Shown here: piece by piece, positions 52,666 to 60,456 of the stretch
Layout of the letters: each line of letters starts with the position of its first letter
Numbering within the stretch: position 1 is the stretch's first letter
Assembly: GCA_002729515.1 (NCBI GenBank)
Contig: PBYF01000132.1
Location: forward strand, 1-64,000
DNA: 64,000 nucleotides
Origin: Deltaproteobacteria bacterium
GTDB lineage: Bacteria; Myxococcota_A; UBA9160; SMWR01
Direction of reading: 5' to 3'
Program-made: the position numbers and the translations under genes
Notes under the pieces: model-generated
What the model saw: only the letters and a program-made list of their open reading frames with translations
Database searches by the model: none
Told to the model about the DNA's origin: nothing

Positions 52666-53067
52666 TCAATCGAAGAGCTTGCGCTGGGCGTAGAGGGTGT
52701 CGACGTATTCGCGCACGGCACAGATCTTTCCCTCGCGGAGCCGGAACGCGAAGTGGTAGTGATTCTCGTAGTCTTCTCCCTTCGCGGTGCGCGCCCGGAT
52801 CACGAGCTGTACGCAGACGCGGTCGGGCTCGGCGACCATCTCCAGGACTTCGACCTGCATCGGTGTGCCCATGTCGTAGAGATGGATGCCCTGGGCCATC
52901 ATGCTTACGACAGCCTCCCGTCCCTCGTACGTGCCCGCCAGAGGCAGACTCGGGGGAACCCACCACGTGACGTCTTCCGTGAAGAGATCCGCAGTCCCGG
53001 ATTCGCCGGTGCGCATCTTCTCGAAGTAGTCCCAGACCGCCTGTTTGCTCGCTTCGACCGAAGACAA
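52666..53067 (-). CDS. NTF2-like protein, ketosteroid-isomerase fold
   Basis: This 133-residue protein has VWDYFEKMRTGESGTADLFTEDVTWWVPPSLPLAGTYEGREAV, the typical SnoaL/limonene-epoxide-hydrolase-like start, then a MQVEVLEMVAEPDRVCVQ strand and ENHYHFAFRLREGKICAVREYVDT. It is the closest of the three NTF2-fold proteins here to ketosteroid isomerases, although no catalytic Tyr/Asp pair can be confirmed. It starts 3 bases after the sulfotransferase stop, so the two are in one operon. Confidence 0.78.
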   Translation of the reverse strand: MSSVEASKQAVWDYFEKMRTGESGTADLFTEDVTWWVPPSLPLAGTYEGREAVVSMMAQGIHLYDMGTPMQVEVLEMVAEPDRVCVQLVIRARTAKGEDYENHYHFAFRLREGKICAVREYVDTLYAQRKLFD

Positions 53068-53070
53068 GTT

Positions 53071-54303
53071 CTATCCCTCCGCTGGCACACCGTATTTTTC
53101 GAGGTAGTCGGCGAACCGGCGCCGCTCCTCTTCCATGTCCAGGCCGGTGTGCTCGAACCCGTACTTATGCGCGCCGTGCTTTCCCTTGGGCTTTTCAGCC
53201 AGATAACGGCGCATGGCTTTCTCGGCCTCGGCCGTGAAGGGAATTTCGTAGTGCTGGTAGACCCCGGCCAGCGTTTCGAAGGGATCGCGCATCAGGTCTG
53301 CATAGCGCACGTCAAAGAACTGCTCGGGCGCGGCCACGCCGCTGGCACGAACGGCTTCGGCGCTGTCGAGGAGGTGCCGGCACGTCTTTCCTGTGAACCA
53401 GCCGAGTACCTGCTGTGCGTCGACCGCATCCGAGCGCACCCAGGCCGTCGAGAACAGGATGCTCGCCACCGAGGGAAGTACTTTCAGGGGATCCCGGTGT
53501 GTGTGCACGATGCGCGCATCCGGGTAGACGGCGAGTAGCGGTGCCAGCGCCGGAAGATGGGAGGGTGCCTTCAGAACCCATCGCTCACCGGGGCAGCGCC
53601 ACTGCAGGAGCTGGAGCATACGCTTGTGGAATGCGTACGCGGGCTCGAGATCAGCTCCGGCGAGCCAGGCGGAATACGATGGAACCAGGTGACGCCCCGG
53701 AAGCTCGTCGCTGCGAAACTCGTGGGCCATGAGCTGCACGCACTCGACCGGAATACGCGCACCGAGCTCGTGCATGCTGTCGTATTCGGGCACGATGTCG
53801 CACCAGAACCGGATATCCTGCTCGGCGCGTTCGATGCGGGGGTCCATGGCGTAGCTCGCGGTCTCGGGCGGCGGGACCGGGTAGCGCACCTCCCAGGCCC
53901 GGGGCACGCGGTGCGCGGGGTCCTGCCCGAGCAGCTCGTGCAGGATCGACGTGCCGGTGCGCGGCAGCCCGGTGATGAAGACGGGCGCCTCGATGCGCTC
54001 GCGTTCGATCTCGGGATTGCGCTTCACGGCGTCGGTGATCCGCAGGCGGTTCTCGAGCCAGTTCAGCAGGTCGGACCGCGCCAGCACGCGGCCCACCAGG
54101 TTGAGCTGGGCCTCGCGATCCAGTGCAGCGACGAAGACGTCGAAGCCCTCACGCCAGGAATCCCCGCCGAAGTCGGTGAGGCCCGTGCGGGTCTGCACCT
54201 CTTCGAGCAGGGCCTCACCGTCGATGGGGATCCAGGCGGGTTCGCCCAGTGCGTTGAAACGGCGCACCCAATCCGGGCGCGGTCCCGGCTGCCAGATCGA
54301 CAT
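53071..54303 (-). CDS. Sulfotransferase family protein (PAPS-dependent)
   Basis: This 410-residue sulfotransferase has the 5'-phosphosulfate loop FITGLPRTGTSILHELLGQDP (109-129) and, further on, VHTHRDPLKVLPSVAS, the R...S motif binding the 3'-phosphate of PAPS. The family transfers sulfate to hydroxyls of lipids, sterols or proteins. A related gene, Rv3529c, is in the mycobacterial cholesterol regulon, so a steroid alcohol is possible; the comparison is from memory. It is co-oriented with the NTF2-like gene and lies 53 bases from the acyl-CoA carboxylase gene on the same strand. Confidence 0.87.
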   Translation of the reverse strand: MSIWQPGPRPDWVRRFNALGEPAWIPIDGEALLEEVQTRTGLTDFGGDSWREGFDVFVAALDREAQLNLVGRVLARSDLLNWLENRLRITDAVKRNPEIERERIEAPVFITGLPRTGTSILHELLGQDPAHRVPRAWEVRYPVPPPETASYAMDPRIERAEQDIRFWCDIVPEYDSMHELGARIPVECVQLMAHEFRSDELPGRHLVPSYSAWLAGADLEPAYAFHKRMLQLLQWRCPGERWVLKAPSHLPALAPLLAVYPDARIVHTHRDPLKVLPSVASILFSTAWVRSDAVDAQQVLGWFTGKTCRHLLDSAEAVRASGVAAPEQFFDVRYADLMRDPFETLAGVYQHYEIPFTAEAEKAMRRYLAEKPKGKHGAHKYGFEHTGLDMEEERRRFADYLEKYGVPAEG

Positions 54304-54356
54304 GTCTCGACTCCTCGGAAGCCTTCGATCCGTTCGGACGGACTTCCGCTTGGGGC

Positions 54357-55841
54357 TCAGCGCTCCTCGGTCGAAGGGTTTCCGAGCCGACCCTCGGCCA
54401 GCGCTAGACCCTCGAGCAATGCGTTGCGCAGTTCACGCGGGTCGATGATGTCGTCGTAGACCATGCCGGCCGCCATGCTCCAGGGACCTCCCGCCTGGAT
54501 GCGTTCGATTTCGGCCTGGTCCTTTTCGTCCAACCGCGAGGCGCGTCCGCCCGATGCCGCGGGCATGGAGCTCATGGTCAGGTTCGGAAAGGCGAGGGAA
54601 AGCGTCTGCTCGTCGAAGGGGTTTTGTGCCATCGTGGTCGCACCGAAGCCGAATGCCTTGCGGAACGTCACGTGGAGCTTCGGCACCGTGGCGCGGCGCT
54701 GGGCTTTGAACATCTTGCCGCCCCATTTGAGGATACCCTCGCGCTCCGCCTTGGTTCCGGCCATTACCCCCGGGTTGTCGGCCAGGAAGATGAGCGGGAG
54801 GTTGAAGGCGTCCGCCGTCTCGATGAAGTCCATGGCCTTGATTGCGGCCGGACTGTCGACGGCACCCCCGCGCACCGCAGGTTCATTGGCGACGATGGCA
54901 ACCGAGTGACCGCCGAGATGGGCGAGGGCTGTGATGAGGGTCGTGCCGTACTTCGGCTGGATCTCCAGAAACTCACCCGCGTCGACGAGCAGTCTGATGA
55001 CTTCGTGCATCGCGTAGGGCTTGCGGTCGTCGGGAGGGATCATCTCGAGGATGGAGTCCAGAAGTCGCGGGCCCGTGTCCGGTCCGTCGCGCCGCGGTGC
55101 GGGCTCATTGTGGTTCTGTGGAAAGAACTGGAGGTAGCGGCGGGCCAGAGCGATGGCGGACGGGTCGTCGCAAGCCACGTTGTGGGCCGTGCCCGCAATC
55201 TCGGTGCAGATTTCGACTCCGCCGAGTTGCTCCTTGGTCACGTCCTGGCCCAGCGCCGCTTTGACCAGCGGCGGCCCGCCGGTGAACATCGATGCCGATT
55301 CGCTCATGATCGTGAAGTCCGAGAGCGGCGAGGTGAGCGCACCGTGACCCGCCGACGCGCCGAGCACGAGACACAGCATCGGGATCTGCCCCGAGCAGTC
55401 GGCCAGTGCGAGCAGGTCGTTCGGCGCTCGGCCACCGCCCCCGGTGTCCGTGAGCCGGTGCCCGGCGCCGTCGAGCATGAAGACGAGGGGCACTCCCTCC
55501 TGGAGCGCGAGCTGGCAGACCCGGTAGCGCTTGGCCATCGATCCCGAGCCGATCGAACCGCCCAGAACGGTAAAATCCTCGGCGGCGGCGAGCACCGTGC
55601 GTCCCTCGACCTGGCCGAAGCCCGCGACCAGTGCGTCTCCCGGCACCTTTTCGCCGCCGGTCAGCGGGCCGAGTTCGACGAAGCTGTTCGCGTCGAAGAG
55701 CAGGTCGAGCCGGGTGCGCGCGTCGAGCTTGCCCCGCTGCGTCATCAGGCGCTCGATTCGTTCGGGGCCGCCCATGGTACGGGCGGCGGCCCGCCGGCGT
55801 TCGAGTTCGTCGAGATGCGGCTTCCAGTCTTTTTTACTCAC
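54357..55841 (-). CDS. Acyl-CoA carboxylase beta subunit
   Basis: This 494-residue carboxyltransferase of the propionyl/methylcrotonyl-CoA carboxylase type has GGSIGSGSMAKRYRVCQLALQ, FMLDGAGHRLTDTGGGG, LGASAGHGALTSPLSDF, GGPPLVKAALGQDVTKEQLGG and, in the second half, FLADNPGVMAGTKAEREGILKWGGKM. It transfers CO2 from biotin to an acyl-CoA. No biotin carboxylase (alpha) gene is nearby, so it must pair with one encoded elsewhere. Propionyl-CoA from sterol side chains would be a fitting substrate, but this is inference. Confidence 0.88.
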   Translation of the reverse strand: MSKKDWKPHLDELERRRAAARTMGGPERIERLMTQRGKLDARTRLDLLFDANSFVELGPLTGGEKVPGDALVAGFGQVEGRTVLAAAEDFTVLGGSIGSGSMAKRYRVCQLALQEGVPLVFMLDGAGHRLTDTGGGGRAPNDLLALADCSGQIPMLCLVLGASAGHGALTSPLSDFTIMSESASMFTGGPPLVKAALGQDVTKEQLGGVEICTEIAGTAHNVACDDPSAIALARRYLQFFPQNHNEPAPRRDGPDTGPRLLDSILEMIPPDDRKPYAMHEVIRLLVDAGEFLEIQPKYGTTLITALAHLGGHSVAIVANEPAVRGGAVDSPAAIKAMDFIETADAFNLPLIFLADNPGVMAGTKAEREGILKWGGKMFKAQRRATVPKLHVTFRKAFGFGATTMAQNPFDEQTLSLAFPNLTMSSMPAASGGRASRLDEKDQAEIERIQAGGPWSMAAGMVYDDIIDPRELRNALLEGLALAEGRLGNPSTEER

Positions 55842-55866
55842 GATCGCCTGCTCAAACGTCTACGCA

Positions 55867-56670
55867 TCAGCGTCCCTTGAAGACGGGCTTGCGTTTTTCC
55901 AGAAAGGCGCGCGGGCCCTCGGCCGCGTCCGCAGAGGTCATCACCTCCATGCCGAAACGCGTCTCGATCTCGAAGGCGTCGCTTTCCGGGAGCGTCTCCG
56001 TCTCGCGCAGGGTGGCCAGGATCGCCTTCACCGCCAGCGGTCCGTTTTCCGCGATCCGGTTTGCGATCTCGTGGGCCTTTGCCAGTGCTTGCCCGTCGGG
56101 CACCACGTGGTTCACCAGTCCGAGTTCGTGTGCGCGGCGCGCCGGCATGTCCTCGCCGGTGAGCAGCATCTCGGCGGCCACGGCGTAGGGAATCTGGCGG
56201 CGCAGCCGCACCGCCGAGCCCGCCATGGGGAAGAGCCCCCGCTGCACTTCCGTCACGCCGAACATGGCACTCTCTCCGGCGACGCGGATGTCCGTTCCCT
56301 GGAGAATCTCCGTACCGCCGGCCCGGGCAAAGCCCTCGGCGGCCAGGATCACCGGTTTGCGTGGCCGGTAGGTCTTGAGCCAGGCGCCCATGATCATCTC
56401 GTTGTTCTCGAGCACCCGTTCCATGTACTCGTTGTCGGGTTTTCCGCTGCGCATCTTGCCGATCTCCGCGAGATCCATGCCCGCGCAGAAGGTGTTTCCG
56501 CGACCGGTCAGGATCGCCACGCTGAGGTCGTCGTCTTCATCGAGTGCGACCCACGCGTCGTAGAGACGGCACATGACCTCGGAGTTCACGGCGTTGCGCT
56601 TCTCCGGGCGGTTGAGCGTGACGACCTGGGTGTGGCCTTCCTTTTCGACGATGACGACGGGCTCTGCCAT
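55867..56670 (-). CDS. EchA19-like enoyl-CoA hydratase
   Basis: This 267-residue crotonase has LNRPEKRNAVNSEVM, the oxyanion segment TFCAGMDLAEIGK, GGTEILQGTDIRVAGESAMFGVTEVQ, which keeps both Glu positions, and AVRLRRQIPYAVAAEMLLTG. The ILQGTDIRVAGESA and SAVRLxRQIPY segments strongly recall M. tuberculosis EchA19 (Rv3516), which hydrates cholesterol side-chain enoyl-CoA esters. It is 25 bases upstream of the carboxylase gene on the same strand and divergent from a methyltransferase. Confidence 0.83.
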   Translation of the reverse strand: MAEPVVIVEKEGHTQVVTLNRPEKRNAVNSEVMCRLYDAWVALDEDDDLSVAILTGRGNTFCAGMDLAEIGKMRSGKPDNEYMERVLENNEMIMGAWLKTYRPRKPVILAAEGFARAGGTEILQGTDIRVAGESAMFGVTEVQRGLFPMAGSAVRLRRQIPYAVAAEMLLTGEDMPARRAHELGLVNHVVPDGQALAKAHEIANRIAENGPLAVKAILATLRETETLPESDAFEIETRFGMEVMTSADAAEGPRAFLEKRKPVFKGR

Positions 56671-56736
56671 GGCTCGGGTTCCTCTCTGGGGGCTTCTCCC
56701 TCACGGGTCCGGCATCTTACCCGTCTGTGGCGCCCG

Positions 56737-57378
56737 ATGGGTCTTCGAGTCATCCTTGCGGGAATGGCCCTGCGCGACTTCATCAAGCCCCGGCTCCAGG
56801 ACTGTCTCATGGGGATGATGGACGACCTGCGCCCCGAGACGCTCGTGGAGGTGGAGGGCGAGGTGCTCGAGGTGGGTTTTGGCACGGGACGTAATCTCGA
56901 GCACTACGGCAGCGGCGTGAAATCGCTGACCGGAGTCGACCCCATGGATGCCTCATCGGTGCCGAAGGTCGGAGCGCGGATTGCGCAGACGCGTTTTCCG
57001 CTGGAGCGCTGCACATTGCGCGCCGACGGTGAGCTTCCCTTCGACGCGGGGCGCTTCGACTGCATCGTCACCACCTGGACACTGTGCTCGATTCCCGAAG
57101 TGTCGCTGGCCCTCGCCGAGATGCGTCGGGTGCTCAAGCCGGGTGGACGCTACGTGTTCATCGAACACGGCCGCGCACCCAACGCTTCGACCGCGGCCTG
57201 GCAGGACCGCATCAATCCGTTCTGGCGCCGGCTTGCCGATGGCTGCAACATCAACCGCCGTATCGACCGCCTCGTCGCGGACGGTGGTTTCGAACTCGCG
57301 TCGATGGATCGATTTCGCGCCAAGGGCCCCGGAATCTTCGCTCATATGTACCGGGGAGTGGCGACGCGCCAGGCCTGA
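56737..57378 (+). CDS. Class I SAM-dependent methyltransferase
   Basis: This 213-residue methyltransferase has motif I EVLEVGFGTGRNLEHYG, the acidic residue in LTGVDPMD, PFDAGRFDCIVTTWTLCSIPEV and MRRVLKPGGRYVFIEHGRA, the usual Rossmann order. It could start at 56737 or at the ATG at 56764; neither has a strong ribosome site. The family methylates small molecules or lipids. It is divergent from the EchA19-like gene and convergent with a broken LLM remnant. No specific substrate is inferred. Confidence 0.82.
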   Translation: MGLRVILAGMALRDFIKPRLQDCLMGMMDDLRPETLVEVEGEVLEVGFGTGRNLEHYGSGVKSLTGVDPMDASSVPKVGARIAQTRFPLERCTLRADGELPFDAGRFDCIVTTWTLCSIPEVSLALAEMRRVLKPGGRYVFIEHGRAPNASTAAWQDRINPFWRRLADGCNINRRIDRLVADGGFELASMDRFRAKGPGIFAHMYRGVATRQA

Positions 57379-57405
57379 TCTAGGGCCGCGTTCCCGCCGG
57401 GTCGG

Positions 57406-57459
57406 CACGGGCAGGTGGAATCGCTTGCCGGAGTAGTCGAGGAAGAGGCCGAGCTTTAC
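57406..57459 (-). pseudogene. 5' remnant of an LLM-type oxidoreductase gene
   Basis: On the minus strand GGGGAG (57468-57473) is followed 8 bases later by a frame coding VKLGLFLDYSGKRFHLPV, the typical N terminus of luciferase-like F420 oxidoreductases. The codon in the start position is GTA, not a start codon, and similarity stops abruptly near the 3' end of the convergent methyltransferase gene. I infer that a second LLM gene once followed the intact one at 57485-58522 and was lost by deletion. This is a judgement by eye. Confidence 0.45.
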
Positions 57460-57484
57460 GGGCTGCGCTCCCCGGAGTGTGGGC

Positions 57485-58522
57485 TCAGGAACCCGCGCGC
57501 AGCCGGTCGAGAACCTTCGCTGCCTCCGGGTCGCGAGCCGGGTCGTCGGGGATCGGGAAGAGGATCCAGTTCGTGAGGTCGCCATACCATTCTGCGAGGA
57601 TGTCCGCGATCTCGTCGTAGGTCCCGGTGGGGGAGAACGTGTCGAGCATGGCGTCGTCGATCACGTTCTTCATGTCGTCCCAGCGTCCCTCACGTGTCAG
57701 CTGGTGGAGGTGTTCTCCGCGCTCCTGCCAGCCGAAGATCTCGAGACTCGGCCAGTAGGAGGGCGTCGAGTAGAGAAAGGTGAGCATCTGGCGCACGTTC
57801 TCACGCTCGCGGGCGACGTCCGCGGGCTTTGTGCCGGTGGCGGTGAGAGGACCCACCATCAGGCCCACGTGCGCCGGATCCCGCCCCGAACGCGCGGCAC
57901 CTCGCGCGATTCGCGGCTGAACCACCTCGCGGATGTAGCGCGGCGCTGTATTCGTCGGGTGGGTCATCAGTCCGTCGGAGACCTCGCCGGCGAGTGCCGT
58001 CATCGCCGGCCCGATGCCGCCAAGGAAGATGGCTGGGGCGGGGTGCTCGAGCGGGTCCGGCTTGAAGAAGGGCTGCATGCGTGTCAGTTGGTAGTGCTCG
58101 CCCTCGAAGCACAGATCGTCGCCGCCTTGCCAGCAGCGAAAGATGGCTTTCAGCGCGTCCACGTATTCGCGCATGCGCGGGGCGGGTGGAGTCCAAGCCA
58201 CCCCGTAGCGTCGAGTGATGTTACCGCGCACCTGGGAGCCGAGTCCCAGTTCGAAGCGTCCGCCGGACATCTCCTGCAGATCCCAGGCGGCGACGGCGGT
58301 GGTCATCGGGCTGCGCGGGAAGGCGACCAGAACGCTCGTTGCCACCCGCAGACGCGTTGTCGCGTGCAGAGCGAGCGTCGCGGCGGCGAGTCCGTCGTGT
58401 ACGGCTTCGGGGACGCAGAGTCCGTCGTAACCCAGTGCCTCGGCACGCCGGGCGTGGGCGGGTACCTGCGACAGCGGCATGCGCTGATCCATGCTGCAGT
58501 ACACCCGGAATTCCGGGCTCAC
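57485..58522 (-). CDS. LLM class F420-dependent oxidoreductase, TIGR03617-like
   Basis: This 345-residue luciferase-like TIM-barrel protein has ARRAEALGYDGLCVPEAVHDGLAAATLALHATTRLRVATSVLVAFPRSPM, DLQEMSGGRFELGLGSQVRGNITRRYG and APAIFLGGIGPAMTALAGEVSDG. The LGSQVRGNITRRYG pattern matches TIGR03617-like members. It is predicted to be F420-dependent. One homologous gene (Rv3520c) belongs to the mycobacterial cholesterol regulon; whether it is the orthologue is unsure. It is divergent from the SDR at 58675. Confidence 0.85.
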   Translation of the reverse strand: MSPEFRVYCSMDQRMPLSQVPAHARRAEALGYDGLCVPEAVHDGLAAATLALHATTRLRVATSVLVAFPRSPMTTAVAAWDLQEMSGGRFELGLGSQVRGNITRRYGVAWTPPAPRMREYVDALKAIFRCWQGGDDLCFEGEHYQLTRMQPFFKPDPLEHPAPAIFLGGIGPAMTALAGEVSDGLMTHPTNTAPRYIREVVQPRIARGAARSGRDPAHVGLMVGPLTATGTKPADVARERENVRQMLTFLYSTPSYWPSLEIFGWQERGEHLHQLTREGRWDDMKNVIDDAMLDTFSPTGTYDEIADILAEWYGDLTNWILFPIPDDPARDPEAAKVLDRLRAGS

Positions 58523-58674
58523 GTGGGGCCCTCGCTGCGGCCGTGGGGCCGCTGCTGGAGCGGGGCCTCCACGCGCTGCCGGTGTCGTTCGAGGGGCATG
58601 CCGGACCAGCCTGAGGAATTCATTTTGTCTTTGTCAAGTAAATGTCGGACACTGCCGGGCCCGGGGAGGTCGAC

Positions 58675-59502
58675 ATGGGGATTCTCGACGGAAAGGTGGC
58701 CCTCGTAACCGGAGCGAGCCGCGGCATCGGTGCCGCGATCGCCGAGCGGTTCGCCGCCGAGGGCGCGGCTGTGGGCGTGACGGCGCGAAGCCTTGCCCCG
58801 CATCCGAAGCTTCCGGGTACGCTGCGGGAGACAGTGGGTACGATCGAGAAGCGCGGCGGTCGAGCCTTCGCGGTCCAGGGCGACCTCTTGGAAGCCGATC
58901 ACCGCACGCGTGCCGTGAGTGAGACCCGCGAGCAACTCGGTCCGATCGACATCCTCGTCAACAATGCGGCGGTGTCCTTCTATGTTCCTTCCGAGAAGAT
59001 TTCCGAAAAGCAGTTCCGCGTAGCATTCGAAATCAATGCGCGCGCGCCCTGGGACCTCTCTCAACAGGTGATTCCGGATATGCGAGCGGCGGGTCGCGGC
59101 TGGATCCTCAACATCTCCTCGGTGACATCGGTGTGGCCTGCGGGTCCGCCCTACGATGCATTCGCCATGGAGGGTGGATCGACCCTCTACGGATCCACCA
59201 AGGCCTTCCTCGAGCGCATGACTGCGGGAATGGCTGCCGAGTTCTTCTCGGCATCGATCGCCGTGAACTCGTTGGCTCCGGTGGCCGCTGTGTTGACGCC
59301 CGGCGCATTGGCGATCGGGGTGATTCCAGACGAGCACAAGGCCACTGCCGAGCCGGTGGAGTGCATGGCCGAATCGGCACTCGCGCTCTGCGAGCCGACA
59401 GAGCCGATACTCACCGGCCGCATCGTCTACTCGAAGCCGCTTCTCGAGGAACTGGGGCGTGAGGTGCGGACACTCGACGGGACAGCGGTCCACGTTTCGT
59501 GA
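58675..59502 (+). CDS. SDR family oxidoreductase
   Basis: This 275-residue SDR has TGASRGIGAAIAERFAAEGA, NNAAVSFY, ISSVTSVWPAG and a long insertion before L-Y-G-S-T-K. I chose the ATG at 58675 because GGGGAGG lies about 6 bases upstream; an in-frame ATG at 58642 would add 11 residues without a ribosome site and lies within a possible promoter. It lacks the common C-terminal D-G-G motif. It overlaps the next ATG as TGATG. Confidence 0.82.
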   Translation: MGILDGKVALVTGASRGIGAAIAERFAAEGAAVGVTARSLAPHPKLPGTLRETVGTIEKRGGRAFAVQGDLLEADHRTRAVSETREQLGPIDILVNNAAVSFYVPSEKISEKQFRVAFEINARAPWDLSQQVIPDMRAAGRGWILNISSVTSVWPAGPPYDAFAMEGGSTLYGSTKAFLERMTAGMAAEFFSASIAVNSLAPVAAVLTPGALAIGVIPDEHKATAEPVECMAESALALCEPTEPILTGRIVYSKPLLEELGREVRTLDGTAVHVS

Positions 59503-59825
59503 TGCCCTTCAACTTCCGGCTCTTCTCCCAGATGTTCCGGCTCTTCTTCAAGATGTTCCGGCTCTTCTCCCAGATGTTCCGGCTCGCCTTCGCCGAGCCC
59601 ATGTCTGCGCAGCGGCGCAAGGTGGTGCGGTTCCTCGCCATCGTCTGGCCGTTGCACGCCGCGCTGGGCGCCGTGTGCCTGGCGCTCGACCGCATGCTCC
59701 CGGAGCACCTGTGCAGCCTCGAGGAGTACGGTCTTTCCGGCGAGGAGATCCGCATGGGGTGCTCCTCGCTCTTCGAACGCTTCAAATGGAATGAGAATGC
59801 CGATGACGCTTTTGCTCACGCCTGA
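59502..59825 (+). CDS. Small heptad-repeat membrane protein
   Basis: This 107-residue protein I do not recognise. Residues 5-30 are a 7-residue repeat (FRLFSQM, FRLFFKM, FRLFSQM, FRLAF) that would form a strongly amphipathic, Phe-rich and Arg-containing helix lying at a membrane surface. Residues about 43-66 (VVRFLAIVWPLHAALGAVCLAL) are a likely transmembrane helix. The C terminus is acidic with two Cys. It is linked to the upstream SDR by a TGATG overlap and itself overlaps the next gene by 35 bases, so it is held in an operon. Confidence 0.6.
   Translation: MPFNFRLFSQMFRLFFKMFRLFSQMFRLAFAEPMSAQRRKVVRFLAIVWPLHAALGAVCLALDRMLPEHLCSLEEYGLSGEEIRMGCSSLFERFKWNENADDAFAHA
59514..59588 (+). repeat. 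21-bp in-frame tandem repeat
   Basis: The unit TTCCGGCTCTTCTCCCAGATG begins at 59514, 59535, 59556 and, partially, 59577. Copies one and three are identical; copy two differs at three bases. The 21-bp period keeps frame and produces the FRLFxxM heptads. Confidence 0.85.
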
Positions 59826-60447
59826 CGAATTGCTGACGACGACGCGCGCCGTCCGAAAACGACTCGACTTCGAAAGACCCGTTTCCCGGGCGCTGATCGG
59901 GGAATGCATCGAGGTTGCGCTCCAGGCACCGAACGGCTCGAATATGCAGCTGTGGCGGTGGGTCGTGGTGGACGACCGCAACACCATCGAAAAACTCGCC
60001 GGACTCTACAACGAGGCCATCGAGGAGTACTCGAAGCTGTACGACAGCGGCGAGCTGGGGGAGCGAGCCCGGCAGGATCCGGGCTTCGACCGCATGACCG
60101 AATCCGTGATGCACCTGGCGCAGAACCTGCACCGCTCGCCGGCGCTCCTGGTTCCCTGCATCGCGGGCCGCATGGAGACTCAGGATATCTTCACCCAGGC
60201 GAGCCTGTGGGGCTCGGTGATCCCTGCGATCTGGAGCTTCATGCTCGCGCTGCGCAGCCGCGGCCTAGGCAGCGCCTGGACCACGGTGCACCTGCACCGT
60301 GAAAAGGAGGCGGCGACGCTGCTGGGCATTCCGTACCCGCATTACACCCAGGCCGGCCTCTTTCCCGTTGCCTACACGCTGGGGACGGAGTTCAAGCGCG
60401 CGCGTCGGAGGCCCGCCGCCGATGTGATCCACTGGAACCGTTGGTAG
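59791..60447 (+). CDS. Nitroreductase family protein
   Basis: This 218-residue FMN-dependent nitroreductase has RAVRKRLDFERPVSRALIGECIEVALQAPNGSNMQLWRWVVV, the family's flavin-binding start, and the C-terminal LLGIPYPHYTQAGLFPVAYTLG. Possible starts are ATGs at 59791, 59797 or 59803; the first was used. It probably reduces a quinone, nitro or enone compound. It overlaps the heptad-repeat gene and precedes an SDR by 9 bases, forming an operon with FadA5-type genes further on. Confidence 0.85.
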   Translation: MRMPMTLLLTPDELLTTTRAVRKRLDFERPVSRALIGECIEVALQAPNGSNMQLWRWVVVDDRNTIEKLAGLYNEAIEEYSKLYDSGELGERARQDPGFDRMTESVMHLAQNLHRSPALLVPCIAGRMETQDIFTQASLWGSVIPAIWSFMLALRSRGLGSAWTTVHLHREKEAATLLGIPYPHYTQAGLFPVAYTLGTEFKRARRRPAADVIHWNRW

Positions 60448-60456
60448 GAGGTGAAA

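Noticed and set aside
58642-58674. Upstream ATG of the SDR at 58675
   Set aside because: It has no Shine-Dalgarno site and lies in an AT-rich promoter-like stretch, whereas the ATG at 58675 has GGGGAGG at good spacing.
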